Assembly: GCA_023053545.1 (NCBI GenBank) | Contig: JAKZAN010000001.1 | Location: 2,872,565-2,936,564 of the forward strand | Reading direction: 5' to 3' | From: Lepidurus packardi | Taxonomy: Eukaryota; Arthropoda; Branchiopoda; Notostraca; Triopsidae | Length of the DNA: 64,000 bases | Shown here: piece after piece, positions 43,119 to 52,633 of the stretch | Layout: every line of letters begins with the position of its first letter | Position numbering within the stretch: position 1 is the first letter of the stretch | Program-made: the position numbers and the translations under genes | Notes under the pieces: generated by a model | Seen by the model: the letters and a program-made list of their open reading frames with translations, nothing else | Database searches by the model: none | Told to the model about the DNA's origin: nothing

Positions 43119-43758
43119 GTTGCATACAGTCGGCCAGGACTTGGCACCGAAGATTTGAACCGTCATCTCGTAGGTCTGCGGAGGAATGTTGCTGCCAGGA
43201 GGTCTCCAGAAAAAACGGAGAGCGTGTCGGTCGCGTGAGATAACTCTTACTTGGTGGAACATGGACTTGATGTCCGCGGAGAAAGCCACTGGGTACTCTC
43301 TAAAACGTAAGAGAACAACCAATAGGTTGTTTAACAAGTCGGGTCCAGCTAACAGAACATTGTTAAGGGACCCTGACCTTCCCCGGTTTCATGGGGTTGG
43401 TCACGGCATGGTGTGGGAGATACCAAGTGCGTGGGGATCCACGCACAGAAGTCGAGTCTGTCGTCCAGAAGTTTTTTGCGCTTTCGTCCAGGTCAGTAAG
43501 CGACACCTTCATAACTTGTTTCAAGTTGGTTTCCGTAGGGTCGCTGCGGTCGACTGGTCCCCTTACGCACCAACCGACGGGGGTAAATACGGCATGAGGC
43601 CCTCTTACTCCAGGAGGCGGTTTCTTAATGTCGTCGTAGTCATGGGCTTCGGGTATGTCTTCGCCAATTAGGACGGTCACTTCTCCAGGTTCTGCTTCAT
43701 CTAAAGGAACGTTTCTCAGATGTGGCCACGTTTCGCGTAAATATGGTAAGTTCGAGGA
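43119..43758 (-). pseudogene. BEL/Pao pol fragment, upstream part
   Basis: On the minus strand this begins at SSNLPYLRETWPHLRNVP. It passes the conserved linker (VTVLIGEDIPEAHDYDDIKK, PPPGVRGPHAVFTP) and then the RT N-terminus (WYLPHHAVTNPMKPGKVRV). It continues through FSADIKSMFHQV to CNYV, where the Gypsy element interrupts it. Compared with 46190-47150 of the plus-strand copy, about 110 residues are missing between the FWTTDS and WYLPHH regions. A smaller deletion or frameshift follows GKVRV. It is a dead fragment older than the Gypsy insertion. Confidence 0.88.
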
Positions 43759-43934
43759 CCTTTTGGGGACACTTTATCTCGATAAGTCCTTCGTCACCTA
43801 CAAGGCCGTCGGGAGATGCTCCCAGGTAACCTAGCTCAGGATGCACCCAAAACCCTGATGGGACTACAGTCACACAGTTCTTTATTTCGTAGTCTTTCCT
43901 GGCATTTGGCTCATTGGCCTGTCCGTAACGAGTA
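43759..43934 (-). pseudogene. Detached YqaJ-nuclease fragment, identical to 54852-55027
   Basis: These 176 bp, read on the minus strand, match 54852-55027 of the TTAA transposon with no difference that I could see. They encode the catalytic heart of the YqaJ domain (YGQANEPNARKDYE to GASPDGLVGDEGLIEIKC). The fragment is joined to BEL pol on one side and to the fold-back element on the other. It shows that another copy of the transposon existed, or that sequence was copied across 11 kb during repair. Confidence 0.9.
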
Positions 43935-44190
43935 CAGTACTGAAATTAAGTATCGTTCCTATGGTTTTCGAAATTGACCAATCACAGCGCTTTTCCACTG
44001 TTTGGATGGGTTTTTACATTGCTTGCCTACTTCTACGCTCAGGTAGGGTTCTCAACAAGTCCCTCCTTGTTGAGAACCCTACCTGAGCGTAGAAGTAGGC
44101 AAGCAATGTAAAAACCCATCCAAACAGTGGAAAAGCGCTGTGATTGGTCAATTTCGAAAACCATAGGAACGATACTTAATTTCAGTACTG
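43935..44190. mobile_element. Fold-back MITE, near-perfect hairpin with TA flanks
   Basis: Two arms (43932-44059 and 44066-44193, 128 nt each including flank) are reverse complements around a 6-nt loop TCCCTC. The likely element is CAGTACTGAAATT...AATTTCAGTACTG, flanked by TA (43933-43934 and 44191-44192), as for Tc1/mariner-type MITEs. There is no coding capacity; the hairpin could give rise to a long double-stranded RNA. The left TA coincides with a TA in the YqaJ gene, suggesting insertion there. Confidence 0.85.
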
Positions 44191-47100
44191 TACAGAGCTC
44201 AACGAAAGACTTGTCCAAGCGGAAGAGGAGCACATGATTTTCGGCCAAGACCGCTTAAGTTGGATCGCTGACGTTGAAGCCTCAGTCAACAGTTGCTATG
44301 TGGCTATTGATAAATATATTTGCTCACGGGCCGGCAGCTCAGCAGCGTCCACAGTGGCATCGATAGCCCCGTCTCAACGCTCGCAAATGTCAAGAGGAAG
44401 CACCAACACCTCTCATTCTTCCAGGCTGCAGCTTGTGCGACAAGAACGGCGATTTGCAGAGCTTGAGTTGAACCAACTCCAAAGGAATGCCAGGGAGGAA
44501 GCAGCTGAGACTTAGGGAGCTTGAAATCGAGCGGCAGGAGTTGCTGAAGAGGAAGAAACAACGAGAGCTTCAAGATTTGATCGAGAAGCAACGTGCAGAG
44601 GAGCAGATTCTCATAACATCCTTGAACCCTGTACCCGATACGCAAGTTAGTCCCAACACCTCTATTCTCCATCCAGTTGGCAATCCTCCGCCTGTCCTTA
44701 ACCTTGGTGCAAGCTCGGCCTTGACTGCTACGAATCAACAGCCCATGGTAACCTCGTCGCTGCCCTTAAGCGTGCCGTCTTCTACGAATTACCTGATTGC
44801 CTTGCCACCCATAACCTCAAACGAGGCTTGGATTTATTCCTCGGAAACACCTCCTTCGAAGCCGTCGCATAGCTGCAGGGCCGCGCAAATGCAGAAGATA
44901 GACATCATGCATTTTTCCGGGAACCCTAAAGACTGGCCATTGTTCATCTCTACGTTTAAGTCCATGGTCCACGACGTACTGGAAACTGATGACCAACGCA
45001 TGGCGGTTCTCCGACAATTACTCGACCCGAAGGTGCGGAAATCCGTCCGGGGAGCTCTAAACAACCCGGTGCTATACCGAAGAGCTTTGGAGAAGCTCCA
45101 CCGGAAATACGGTCACCCGCAAAAGGTCACGAATGCCTGTTTGCGAAGCGTGCTGAAGTACCCCAAGTTCAAAGAAAACGATTTTGAGGCATTGGAAGGG
45201 TTCTCCGAAGAGCTTCATAATGCCGTAGACACCCTTATCGCTTCTGGTCACGACAACGAGTTGAAGTCCACAGTTTTGGTGCAACAGCTGAAGGACAAGC
45301 TGCCACTGACACTGATGAGCCAATGGGGAGAGGAGATCGAAAGGCTCAAGCCACGGTCTGCGCATCTTCTGGATTTCGACTGCTGGCTGGAGACCAAAGT
45401 GGAGTCTGCAAGCAACGTCCGCACATTGCCCGATACCGACGATTCCGATGACGAGAAGGATAGCCACAAGGCGAAATCTAAGCGCGGATCACGGAAGTCG
45501 AAGGGAAAGGGAAAATACCCCAGGGTGGTCAACGTACTTGCTACTGGCCGCGAAGATAATTCTCAATGCGCTTATTGTAAAAAGCCTAAGCACGAAATTG
45601 CTGTTTGTAGGTCCTTCGCGGCGCTGTCGGCAGAAGAACGAGCCTGTCAAGCGAAGGACAAAGGACTTTGTTTCCGCTGCTCGGGAGATGGACACCTGGC
45701 CAAGGATTGCTCTGCGAAGGCTGTTTGTGGAGAAGCCGGGTGCAAAGCCAAGCACCACACTTTACTTCACCGACCACCTAGGTACTCCAGAAAAGGCGAA
45801 GCCAAGATCCCAGCGACATCTAGCCAAGACTCCATTGCTGTGAACAACGTGAGCTGCCACAAGAACGAAGACTCTCCTCCATGGCTGAAGCGCCGCAACG
45901 TGTCTCTACTTTGTATCGTACAAGGCCAACTACGAGCTAATGGTAGAAGAATCGACACGTTCGCCCTTCTAGACCCCGGATGCGATGGAACGCTTATCCA
46001 CCAAGACATGGCCCGCAAACTGAACCTGAAGGGCCCGATGGAAGAAGCAGACCTCAAGACGTTCAAGGGGAGCGATTCCATGATGGTCCAAACGGTGGAC
46101 TTTCTTATCGCCTCGCTAGATGGGAAAAACGTCTTTTTAGCTGACGAAGCTACGGCAGTTCCGACGCTGGTATCGACCTTCCGCAAGAGGAATATTCCCC
46201 ATCTTAAGAAAGTCTGGCCGCACTTGCAAGATCTGCCATTGAACGAAGCTGAGCCTGGCGAAGTAACCGTTTTCATTGGCACCGACGTACCGGAAGCTCT
46301 TGATTTTGATGATATCCGAAAACCGCCTCCTGGAGTCAGAGGGCCACGCGCGCTGTTTACTCCTTTTGGATGGAGCCTGAGGGGACCAGTCCAAGTCGAG
46401 TCTGTGTTCCCCACCAAGCGGCATATCATGAACATAACTCTCGATGACCTTCATGAGAGCGTGAAGTCCTTTTGGACGACCGAATCACTAGGAGTTACAC
46501 CCACAACATGCAAGATGATATCGGAAACCGACGCAATGTCGCTGAAGACACTAGAGTCGACTGTCCGTTTTGTTGGCGAAAGATACGAAGCAGGACTGAT
46601 ATGGTCTTCGTCGACCGTAACCCTGCCCGACAGCAAGAAGACAGCTCTGCGACGGTTCTTCGCCCTTGAACGGAAGTTGAAGTTGAATCCCGAACTCGCA
46701 AAGTCCTACGTAAAGACCATCGAAGCTTACGTATCGGATGGCCACGCCCGCAAGCTCAGCCGATCAGAGTTGGACAAAACACCCCCCCGCATTTGGTACC
46801 TCCCCCATCACGCAGTGACCAACCCTAACAAACCAGGGAAGGTCAGGGTGGTATTTGATGCTGCTGCGGAAACGGGTGGTGTTTCTTTGAACGGCGCTTT
46901 ACTTACTGGACCCGACTTACTGAATAATCTGCTCGGCGTACTTCTACGTTTCAGGGAGTTTTCCGTAGCGGTCTCCGCGGACATCAAGTCGATGTTCCAT
47001 CAAGTGCAAGTCATTCCCAGTGATCGACCAGCACTTCGTTTCTTTTGGAGATTGCCGTTCGCAGCAACCCCACCAGAGACGTTCGAAATGGCCGTTCAGA

Positions 47101-47558
47101 TATTTGGCGCGAGATCATCCCCGACCGTGTGCAACTACGTGCTGCGAAGAGCTGCTCGAGATAAAGCTGACGAATTCCCACATGTGGCGCCACTGGTTGA
47201 GAAGAACTTTTACATGGACGACTACTTAGACTCCATGCCAGCGGAGGAAGACGCCATTCGCCTATGCCGAGATCTGAAAGAGGTCCTCATTTGCGGCGGA
47301 TTTCCACTGACGAAATGGAAATCCTCATCGCGCCTGGTGTTAGCTTCCTTCCCGGCTGAAGACCGCGTTGACCCGAATATGGACCTTGATTTAGACCGAC
47401 TGCCCGTAGAAAGGACTCTTGGCGTCTGGTGGAATGCTGAGACAGACAGCTTTGCATTCCGCGTAAAGCATATGCCGCGAAGTCGACAAAGCGGGAAATA
47501 CTGCGCATTGTGGCGAGCGTGTTTGATCCTATCGGATTCCTGGTTCCAATCACCTTGA
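44191..47558 (+). pseudogene. BEL/Pao Gag, protease and RT, with frameshifts
   Basis: The Gag N-terminus enters without a start at about 44194 (LNERLVQAEEEHMIFG) and is open to 44515. The frame then changes to the long frame 44487-47558. That frame has a coiled-coil-like region, the DUF1759 Gag domain (HFSGNPKDWPLFISTFK), zinc knuckles (CAYCKKPKHEIAVC, CFRCSGDGHLAKDC), and a protease whose active site reads LLDPGCD (residue 496) instead of D-S/T-G. The Pao RT follows (GKVRVVFDAAAETGG, SADIKSMFHQV, CNYVLRRAA, FYMDDYLDS at about 908). A second frameshift near 47490 moves the coding signal to the next frame. The 5' end and 5' LTR are missing. Confidence 0.9.
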
Positions 47559-49768
47559 CGGCCAAAACCCTGTTGCAAGAGCTTTGGAGGTTTGACCTGC
47601 AGTGGGACGACGAAATTCCCGAAAACCTAGCTGCACGTTGGAGTTGTTGGCTGTCCGACATCCGAAAACTGGAAGCTGTTACTATCACGCGATGCCTGCA
47701 ACCCGTGCTCAACCATCATTCCGTTCAACTTCACGTATTTGCTGACGCGTCGGAGCTTGCCTTTGGGGCCGTAGCTTACTTACGCGTCTCAGGCTCACCC
47801 GAGATCACAACTAGCTTTGTTACAGCTAAATCCCGTGTGGCACCCTTGCGGCAGCTTACTATTCCTCGCCTCGAACTCCAAGGAGCCCTGCTAGCCGCCC
47901 GAATGGCCCACACAGTTTCCACAGAACTAAGACTAAAGCTTGACGAGATTCATTTTTGGACTGACTCGTCTACGGTTTTAAGTTGGATTTACTCGAAGAC
48001 CTGCAAATTTAAAACTTTTGTGGTTAATAGGGTTACCGAGATCCTGGAATTAACTAAGGCCAGCCAGTGGAAACATGTTCCGGGAAGGATGAACCCAGCT
48101 GACGATTGTTCCCGATGGTTAGAGGCAGGTTTCCTAATTCCACCGAACCGATGGTTCAACGGGCCGGCCTTCCTCCAGCGCCCGCCCCCAGAGTGGCCCG
48201 CCGCGCAAGTTCAAGACGAACCTGACAACACCGATCCCGAAGTTTTACCATTGATGATAGCCAATATTACAATAGATCGGAGTGAGCCGCTTGAAGTTCT
48301 GAAAAGCACGTCGGACTTACATAGACTGAAGCGGACCCTGGCATGGGTTCTTCGTTTTAGCAAGAATTCGCGCCCTTCTAAGTTTCCGGTGTTGAGGGGG
48401 CCCCTGACAGTTGCCGAATGCAGAGACGCTTTCGTAGAGTTCATCAAACTGGAACAAAGACGTCTTTTTTCATCTGATTATGCCGCCCTGAAGGCTGAAC
48501 GTCTGCTTCCGCGTAACTCGAAACTTCTGAAGCTCACCCCCTTCCTTGACGAAGGAGGCTTAATGAGAGTTGGTGGAAGAATCCAACACGCTGATCTCCC
48601 ATCTGACGTCAAGCACCCAATTCTATTGAGCCCTACCAGCCCGCTAACCACCCTCTTAATCCGTCAAGCCCACGAAAGGCTCGCTCATGGATCAACCGAG
48701 CGGACCTTCGCTGATCTACGTCTCCAGTATTGGGTAACGGGTGGACGAGCGGCTGTCAACAAGATTGTAAATAATTTTTTCACCTGTAAACGTTATCGAG
48801 TGAAGCCGAACGTTCCGTTGATGTCGGCTTTGCCTCGACAACGCCTGGAGGCATTTAGTCCACCCTTTTCGAACGTAGGCGTGGACTACTTTGGTCCATT
48901 CGCGGTTGTCATACACCGCAGGATTCACAAGCGTTACGTATGTCTCATTACTTGTTTAGTTACTCGTGCGGTCCACTTGGAAGTGGCGCACTCTCTGGAT
49001 ACAGATTCCTTTCTCATGGCTTTCAGGCGTTTCATCAGCCGCCGCGGCACCCCGACGCATGTCTTTAGCGACAATGGGACGAACTTAACCGCTGGTGAAA
49101 AGGAACTTCGGCAGTGCTTGAAAGCCTGGAACGAAACCCAAATCCGGGGCGAGTTAGCCCGGCGGGACGTCAATTGGCATTTCTCCCCTCCTGCATCCCC
49201 GCATTTCGGGGGAGTTTGGGAGCGCCTCGTTCGCTCGGCTAAAATTGCTCTTAGGTACACGTTGCGTAATCAGACCGTCACCGATGAAGTACTGGTAACC
49301 GTCATGGCTGAAGTGGAATCGCTACTGAATGGTAGACCTCTGACACATATCAGCGTGAATCCTGATGACCCAGAGCCACTGACTCCCAATCACCTTTTGC
49401 TGGGCCGGGCTAACCCAAACCTACCGATCGCAGCGGTAACCAACGAAGACCTCAACGCGCGCAAACGTTGGAGAGTTTCACAAGCCATCACGGAGCGGTT
49501 CTGGCGCCGATGGTTGCGGGAGTATGTACCATCCATCATCGAACGCAGGAAATGGGTCAGGCCGAACCGAAACCTACAGCCTGATGATGTCGTGCTGCTG
49601 ATCGAAGAAAATACTCCAAGAGGTCTCTGGCCTCTCGCCCGAGTGGTCCAAGTTTACCCCGGACCTGATGGCTTCGTACGAACAGCGCTGATCAAAACGA
49701 AGCATGGAGAATATGTTCGACCGTCGGCGAAGCTTTGTTTGCTGGAGATAGCCGAGCCTGAAGACTGA
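47510..49768 (+). pseudogene. BEL/Pao RNase H and integrase (3' part of Pol)
   Basis: Continuing Pol after the frameshift: SVFDPIGFLVP, RNase H (LHVFADASELAFGA, ELQGALLAARM, WTDSSTVLSW), integrase zinc domain (HERLAHGS) and integrase core. The core acids are seen in GVDYFGPF, FSDNGTNL and GVWERLV. A C-terminal module follows (ERFWRRWLREY, LQPDDVVLLIEEN). The zinc domain ends FFTCKRYR where relatives have two cysteines, so the first appears lost. The frame is open to TGA at 49768. Integrase inserts the cDNA; with the protease and frame defects this copy is not autonomous. Confidence 0.9.
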
Positions 49769-49797
49769 ATTGTTTACGTCCGCAACAGGGCCGGCTA

Positions 49798-50119
49798 TGT
49801 TCCGGATAAATGCAAATCCGGAAGGGATGACTAAGGACTTGACCTGCTTTGACTTGACTCATGGGACATCGACATCGACTGGGTGACGTTTTATGGGTTC
49901 AAGGGAAAACGACCTACGTTTCTGATATGTCAAGAATTAGGAAACAGACCCTTGGTAGTCGCTAGACAAGAAAGGCTCAGAGTGGAGAGCGAGACGAGAC
50001 GGACGAAAGTATAGTCGAGTTGAAGTGTGTTTTGATTGTTTGGAAGTTTTAAGAGTGAAAATAAAGACGTTAGCCCTATATATGTGTCGTGTTAGCTTAA
50101 AACCTGCGCATATATAACA
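49798..50119 (+). repeat. Probable 3' LTR of the plus-strand BEL/Pao element
   Basis: The putative LTR runs TGTTCCGGATAAATG...CATATATAACA, about 322 bp, starting 29 bp after the Pol stop. Its start resembles the other BEL LTR (TGTTCCGGAT, then an ATCCGGAAG inverted partner). It contains AATAAAG (about 50059) as a poly-A signal. The partner LTR is missing, so the ends are inferred from TG/CA and from the start of mitochondrial sequence at 50120. Confidence 0.65.
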
Positions 50120-50139
50120 AGTACTATATTAGTCTTCCT

Positions 50140-50204
50140 TAAGTAAGAAGCGAAAATACTGCATTTAGTTTCGACCTAAATTTATGGTTACTAACCCTAA
50201 CTTA
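50140..50204 (+). tRNA. Mitochondrial-type tRNA-Arg (TCG), nuclear copy
   Basis: The anticodon arm TTTAG-TTTCGAC-CTAAA gives TCG. The acceptor arms TAAGTAA and TAACTTA pair with one mismatch. The D arm (GAAGCGAAAATACTGC) is short, as in mitochondria. Not expected to function in the nucleus. Confidence 0.65.
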
Positions 50205-50274
50205 TTGATTGAAGCTAATGAAAAGCAAATCACTGTTAATGATTATGTAAGAAGTTTAATTCTTCTCAATCAAG
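50205..50274 (+). tRNA. Mitochondrial-type tRNA-Asn (GTT), nuclear copy
   Basis: The acceptor TTGATTG pairs perfectly with CAATCAA. The anticodon arm ATCACTGTTAATGAT gives GTT and resembles insect mitochondrial tRNA-Asn. It directly follows tRNA-Arg. Confidence 0.75.
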
Positions 50275-50338
50275 AGAATGAAGGAAAAAACAGAGCTGCT
50301 AACTTTGTTTTGAGCGGTTAAACTCCGTTTGTATTCTT
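50275..50338 (+). tRNA. Mitochondrial-type tRNA-Ser1 (GCT), nuclear copy
   Basis: The acceptor AGAAT pairs with ATTCT (50333-50337). The anticodon region AGCTGCTAACT gives GCT. There is no normal D arm, as expected for the AGN serine tRNA. Confidence 0.65.
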
Positions 50339-50407
50339 GCCACCACAGTTTATTTAAAAACGTTACGTTTTCATTGTAAAAATAAAAATATTAATTTTTT
50401 AGTAGTA
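50339..50407 (+). tRNA. Mitochondrial-type tRNA-Glu (TTC), nuclear copy
   Basis: The anticodon arm TTACG-TTTTCAT-TGTAA gives TTC. Its position between Ser1 and Phe fits the conserved order. The acceptor arms pair poorly, so the ends are uncertain and the copy looks decayed. Confidence 0.55.
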
Positions 50408-50408
50408 T

Positions 50409-50471
50409 GTTTTTAAACTCTAAAATTTCATTAGCATCTTCAGTGCTACGCTCTACATGAGCTATAAAAAC
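50409..50471 (-). tRNA. Mitochondrial-type tRNA-Phe (GAA), nuclear copy
   Basis: On the minus strand the acceptor GTTTTTA pairs perfectly with TAAAAAC. The anticodon arm GCACTGAAGATGC gives GAA. It lies just downstream of the ND5 stop on the same strand, as in arthropod mtDNA. Confidence 0.75.
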
Positions 50472-50476
50472 TTACA

Positions 50477-51356
50477 TTATGAATATCAAAATAACAAAAA
50501 ATAGCAGATATATAAAAAATAAGACTTTATTGGGGATTTTTGTATTATACCAATACAATTTAATTGTAAAAATATTTTATGAGAAATCTCTCGGGCTCCT
50601 AATTTTTCAAGCCATCCTTGATCTTAGGAAACTCTCACTAAATCTCCAATAGGCAAATTAATTTTTCTAGTTATTTGTCTAGATAATAAAGGAATAAACC
50701 ATATTATTGAAACAAAACGCTTATAATTATAGCTAAAGATATAATCACCCCTAACTCTAGATCCAATAAATAATATACTTAAAAAAATCCAAAGATTCCA
50801 CAAATCAAAGCCACTGTTTTTATGAAAACAGACAAAATTGTTAGAGAGGGGTATGGAAATAACAACCAACTAAATAAAGACCCCCGACAATTCCCCCAAA
50901 TCCTAGAAAAAATATTTCATTAACTATATTAAGATCATCATCCAAAAAATTTGATAAAACAGTAAACCTAGGAAATATTAATATAGAAAAATAAGCTAAT
51001 CGAAGTGAATAAATAGCAGTTAAAACTGTGGAAATAATTAATAAGACTAAAAGAAAATTATTTAAATTATTTATTAAAGTTTATTCAATAATAGCATCCT
51101 TAAAATAAAGTCCTGCCAAAAAAGGTATTCCACATAATGCTAAATTAGCTATATTAAAATAACATATAGTAAGTGGAAATCTAAAACTAATACCGCCTAC
51201 TTTACGAATATCTTGCCAGCCGCCTACTTGGTGAATAAACACCCCTGCACATAAAAATAACAAAGCCTTAAATAAAGCATGTATTAATAAACGAAAAAAA
51301 GCTAATAAAGGAAACCCAGTTGCCAAATAAAATATTATTACCCCAAGTTGGCTTAA
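50477..51356 (-). pseudogene. nad5: ND5 (NADH dehydrogenase subunit 5), C-terminal part, nuclear copy
   Basis: This is a copy of a complex I membrane subunit. Read with the invertebrate mitochondrial code it gives the conserved segments LSQLGVIIFY, LLIHALFKALLFLCAG and QDIRKVGG, and later DQGWLEKLGAREISH. It ends with TAA at 50477-50479, next to tRNA-Phe. A TAA at 50624-50626 interrupts the frame even in the mitochondrial code. The upstream half of the gene is at 56610-57394; the TTAA transposon lies between STL and SQLG. The copy is non-functional. Confidence 0.9.
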
Positions 51357-51374
51357 GGCCACGGTGTGGTGTAA
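51357..51374 (+). repeat. Left terminal inverted repeat of the TTAA transposon
   Basis: GGCCACGGTGTGGTGTAA, the inverted partner of 56592-56609 with one G/A difference at position 12. Beyond 18 bp the ends diverge. Confidence 0.9.
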
Positions 51375-52633
51375 GTAGTTGACTATTTTCCGTCAAAAGA
51401 TGTCGCTGGCATAGACCCCTATATCCTGAGAATGCTACAAATAAATATACACCTATGACTAATTTCTCGCACTAGAGGTCTGCACACAATAATTAGGGTA
51501 AAGTATGGGGTAAAGGGAAAAGGTCAGCTTATGCTAAGGAACTTCCTCCCTATGTTCGCTTGAGAATGGGAGGGAATACCAATTTAACTGATAATCCAAT
51601 TTGCATGCGCTAGACGTGTAAGTATTTAGAAATGGCGAAATAAACAATTATATTTTCTTAGAAAATTGTCATTACCATTCTTTATGGTCAAGGTTGACAC
51701 CGTCGTTTTAGGTATAAAATACCAATGGAAGGGATAATCCAATTTCCAAGCTTTAGAAGTGTACTTAGAAATTCCGAACTAAATAATACTATTTTCCTAG
51801 AAAATTGCCATTACCGTGCTTTACACTCAAGGTTACCACCCATCTTATCGCTCGTCTTAGCGATCACTGTTTATATTCTAGCTCTAGTCAACTAATAGCC
51901 TTCGAAGATCTTGCTCTTTTGGGCTTTCGTTCGAAATGTTGATGACCGGGTTAAAATTGCCATGTTAAACTGCTATGGCCCTGCTGAAAAGTGTAATGCA
52001 CGCTGATGATCATCTTGATGCCGATAGGTCATTGATCGCTAAATTACATCTTGCAATAGTTTTTCCTGCTTGGCCCCAGCGTGAAACTCTGGAATGTAAA
52101 ATAAGTTACTGAATATTTTAGCTTTTAGACATGAATCAGTCAAAGGAAGTAACCAATAAAATAGATTCCAAATTATTGAGGATCAGTATTTTGCAACAAC
52201 CTTCACTTTTGATCTCAAATTCACTACAACAACAAGCTTTGATTATATCCCAACGGAATAACTGGAAACGCATAATTTTTCTACTGAGGGGAATTCAATA
52301 TTTCTCAAAACTGAAGGACTTTTTAATTTGTAGTGTTTGTGTAATTTGCCAAAATGCGATTTCAAAGGACATTCACTTTTACTATTTCACTAACTTTTCG
52401 GAATATTGTTATGAAACTTTGACTAGAACGCATTCCGTAATCAGAGATCAGCATCAGTGGTTCTTGATTTCGGTGTTACCAATTTCTTGAATAGTTTCAA
52501 ACATTATAGCATTGTAGTTGATCATTTAAAACGACAACGAAGAAGTTCATTACTGCGTTCGTGAGTCGTACAAACATTGAGTGGCGCAAGTTATTACGTT
52601 ATTTGTTTTTTGCATCGGTACTACTGACTGAAA
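51375..52633 (+). other. Left subterminal region with a duplicated block
   Basis: Non-coding DNA before the transposase. It contains an imperfect direct duplication of about 120 bp (51577-51701 and 51720-51840), each copy ending AGAAAATTG-C/T-CATTACC...CAAGGTT. A 119-codon open frame at 52131-52490 has no recognisable features and is probably chance. The region may hold the promoter and transposase-binding sites, but this cannot be shown from sequence. Confidence 0.6.

Larger units (their letters stand above)
50120..51356. other. Nuclear mitochondrial DNA (NUMT), left part
   Basis: A mitochondrial segment with tRNA-Arg, Asn, Ser1, Glu (plus) and Phe (minus), then the C-terminal part of ND5 on the minus strand. 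It is interrupted by the TTAA transposon at 51357 and resumes at 56610. The gene order is that of ancestral pancrustacean mtDNA. In-frame stops in ND5 even under the mitochondrial code, and flanking nuclear transposons, show it is a nuclear copy. Confidence 0.92.

Noticed and set aside
50140-50471. Functional nuclear tRNA genes
   Set aside because: Shapes and order are mitochondrial (short D arms, armless Ser1) and lie in a mitochondrial pseudogene segment.
52131-52490. 119-codon open frame upstream of the transposase
   Set aside because: No recognisable domain, not in frame with the transposase, low-complexity composition; most likely chance.
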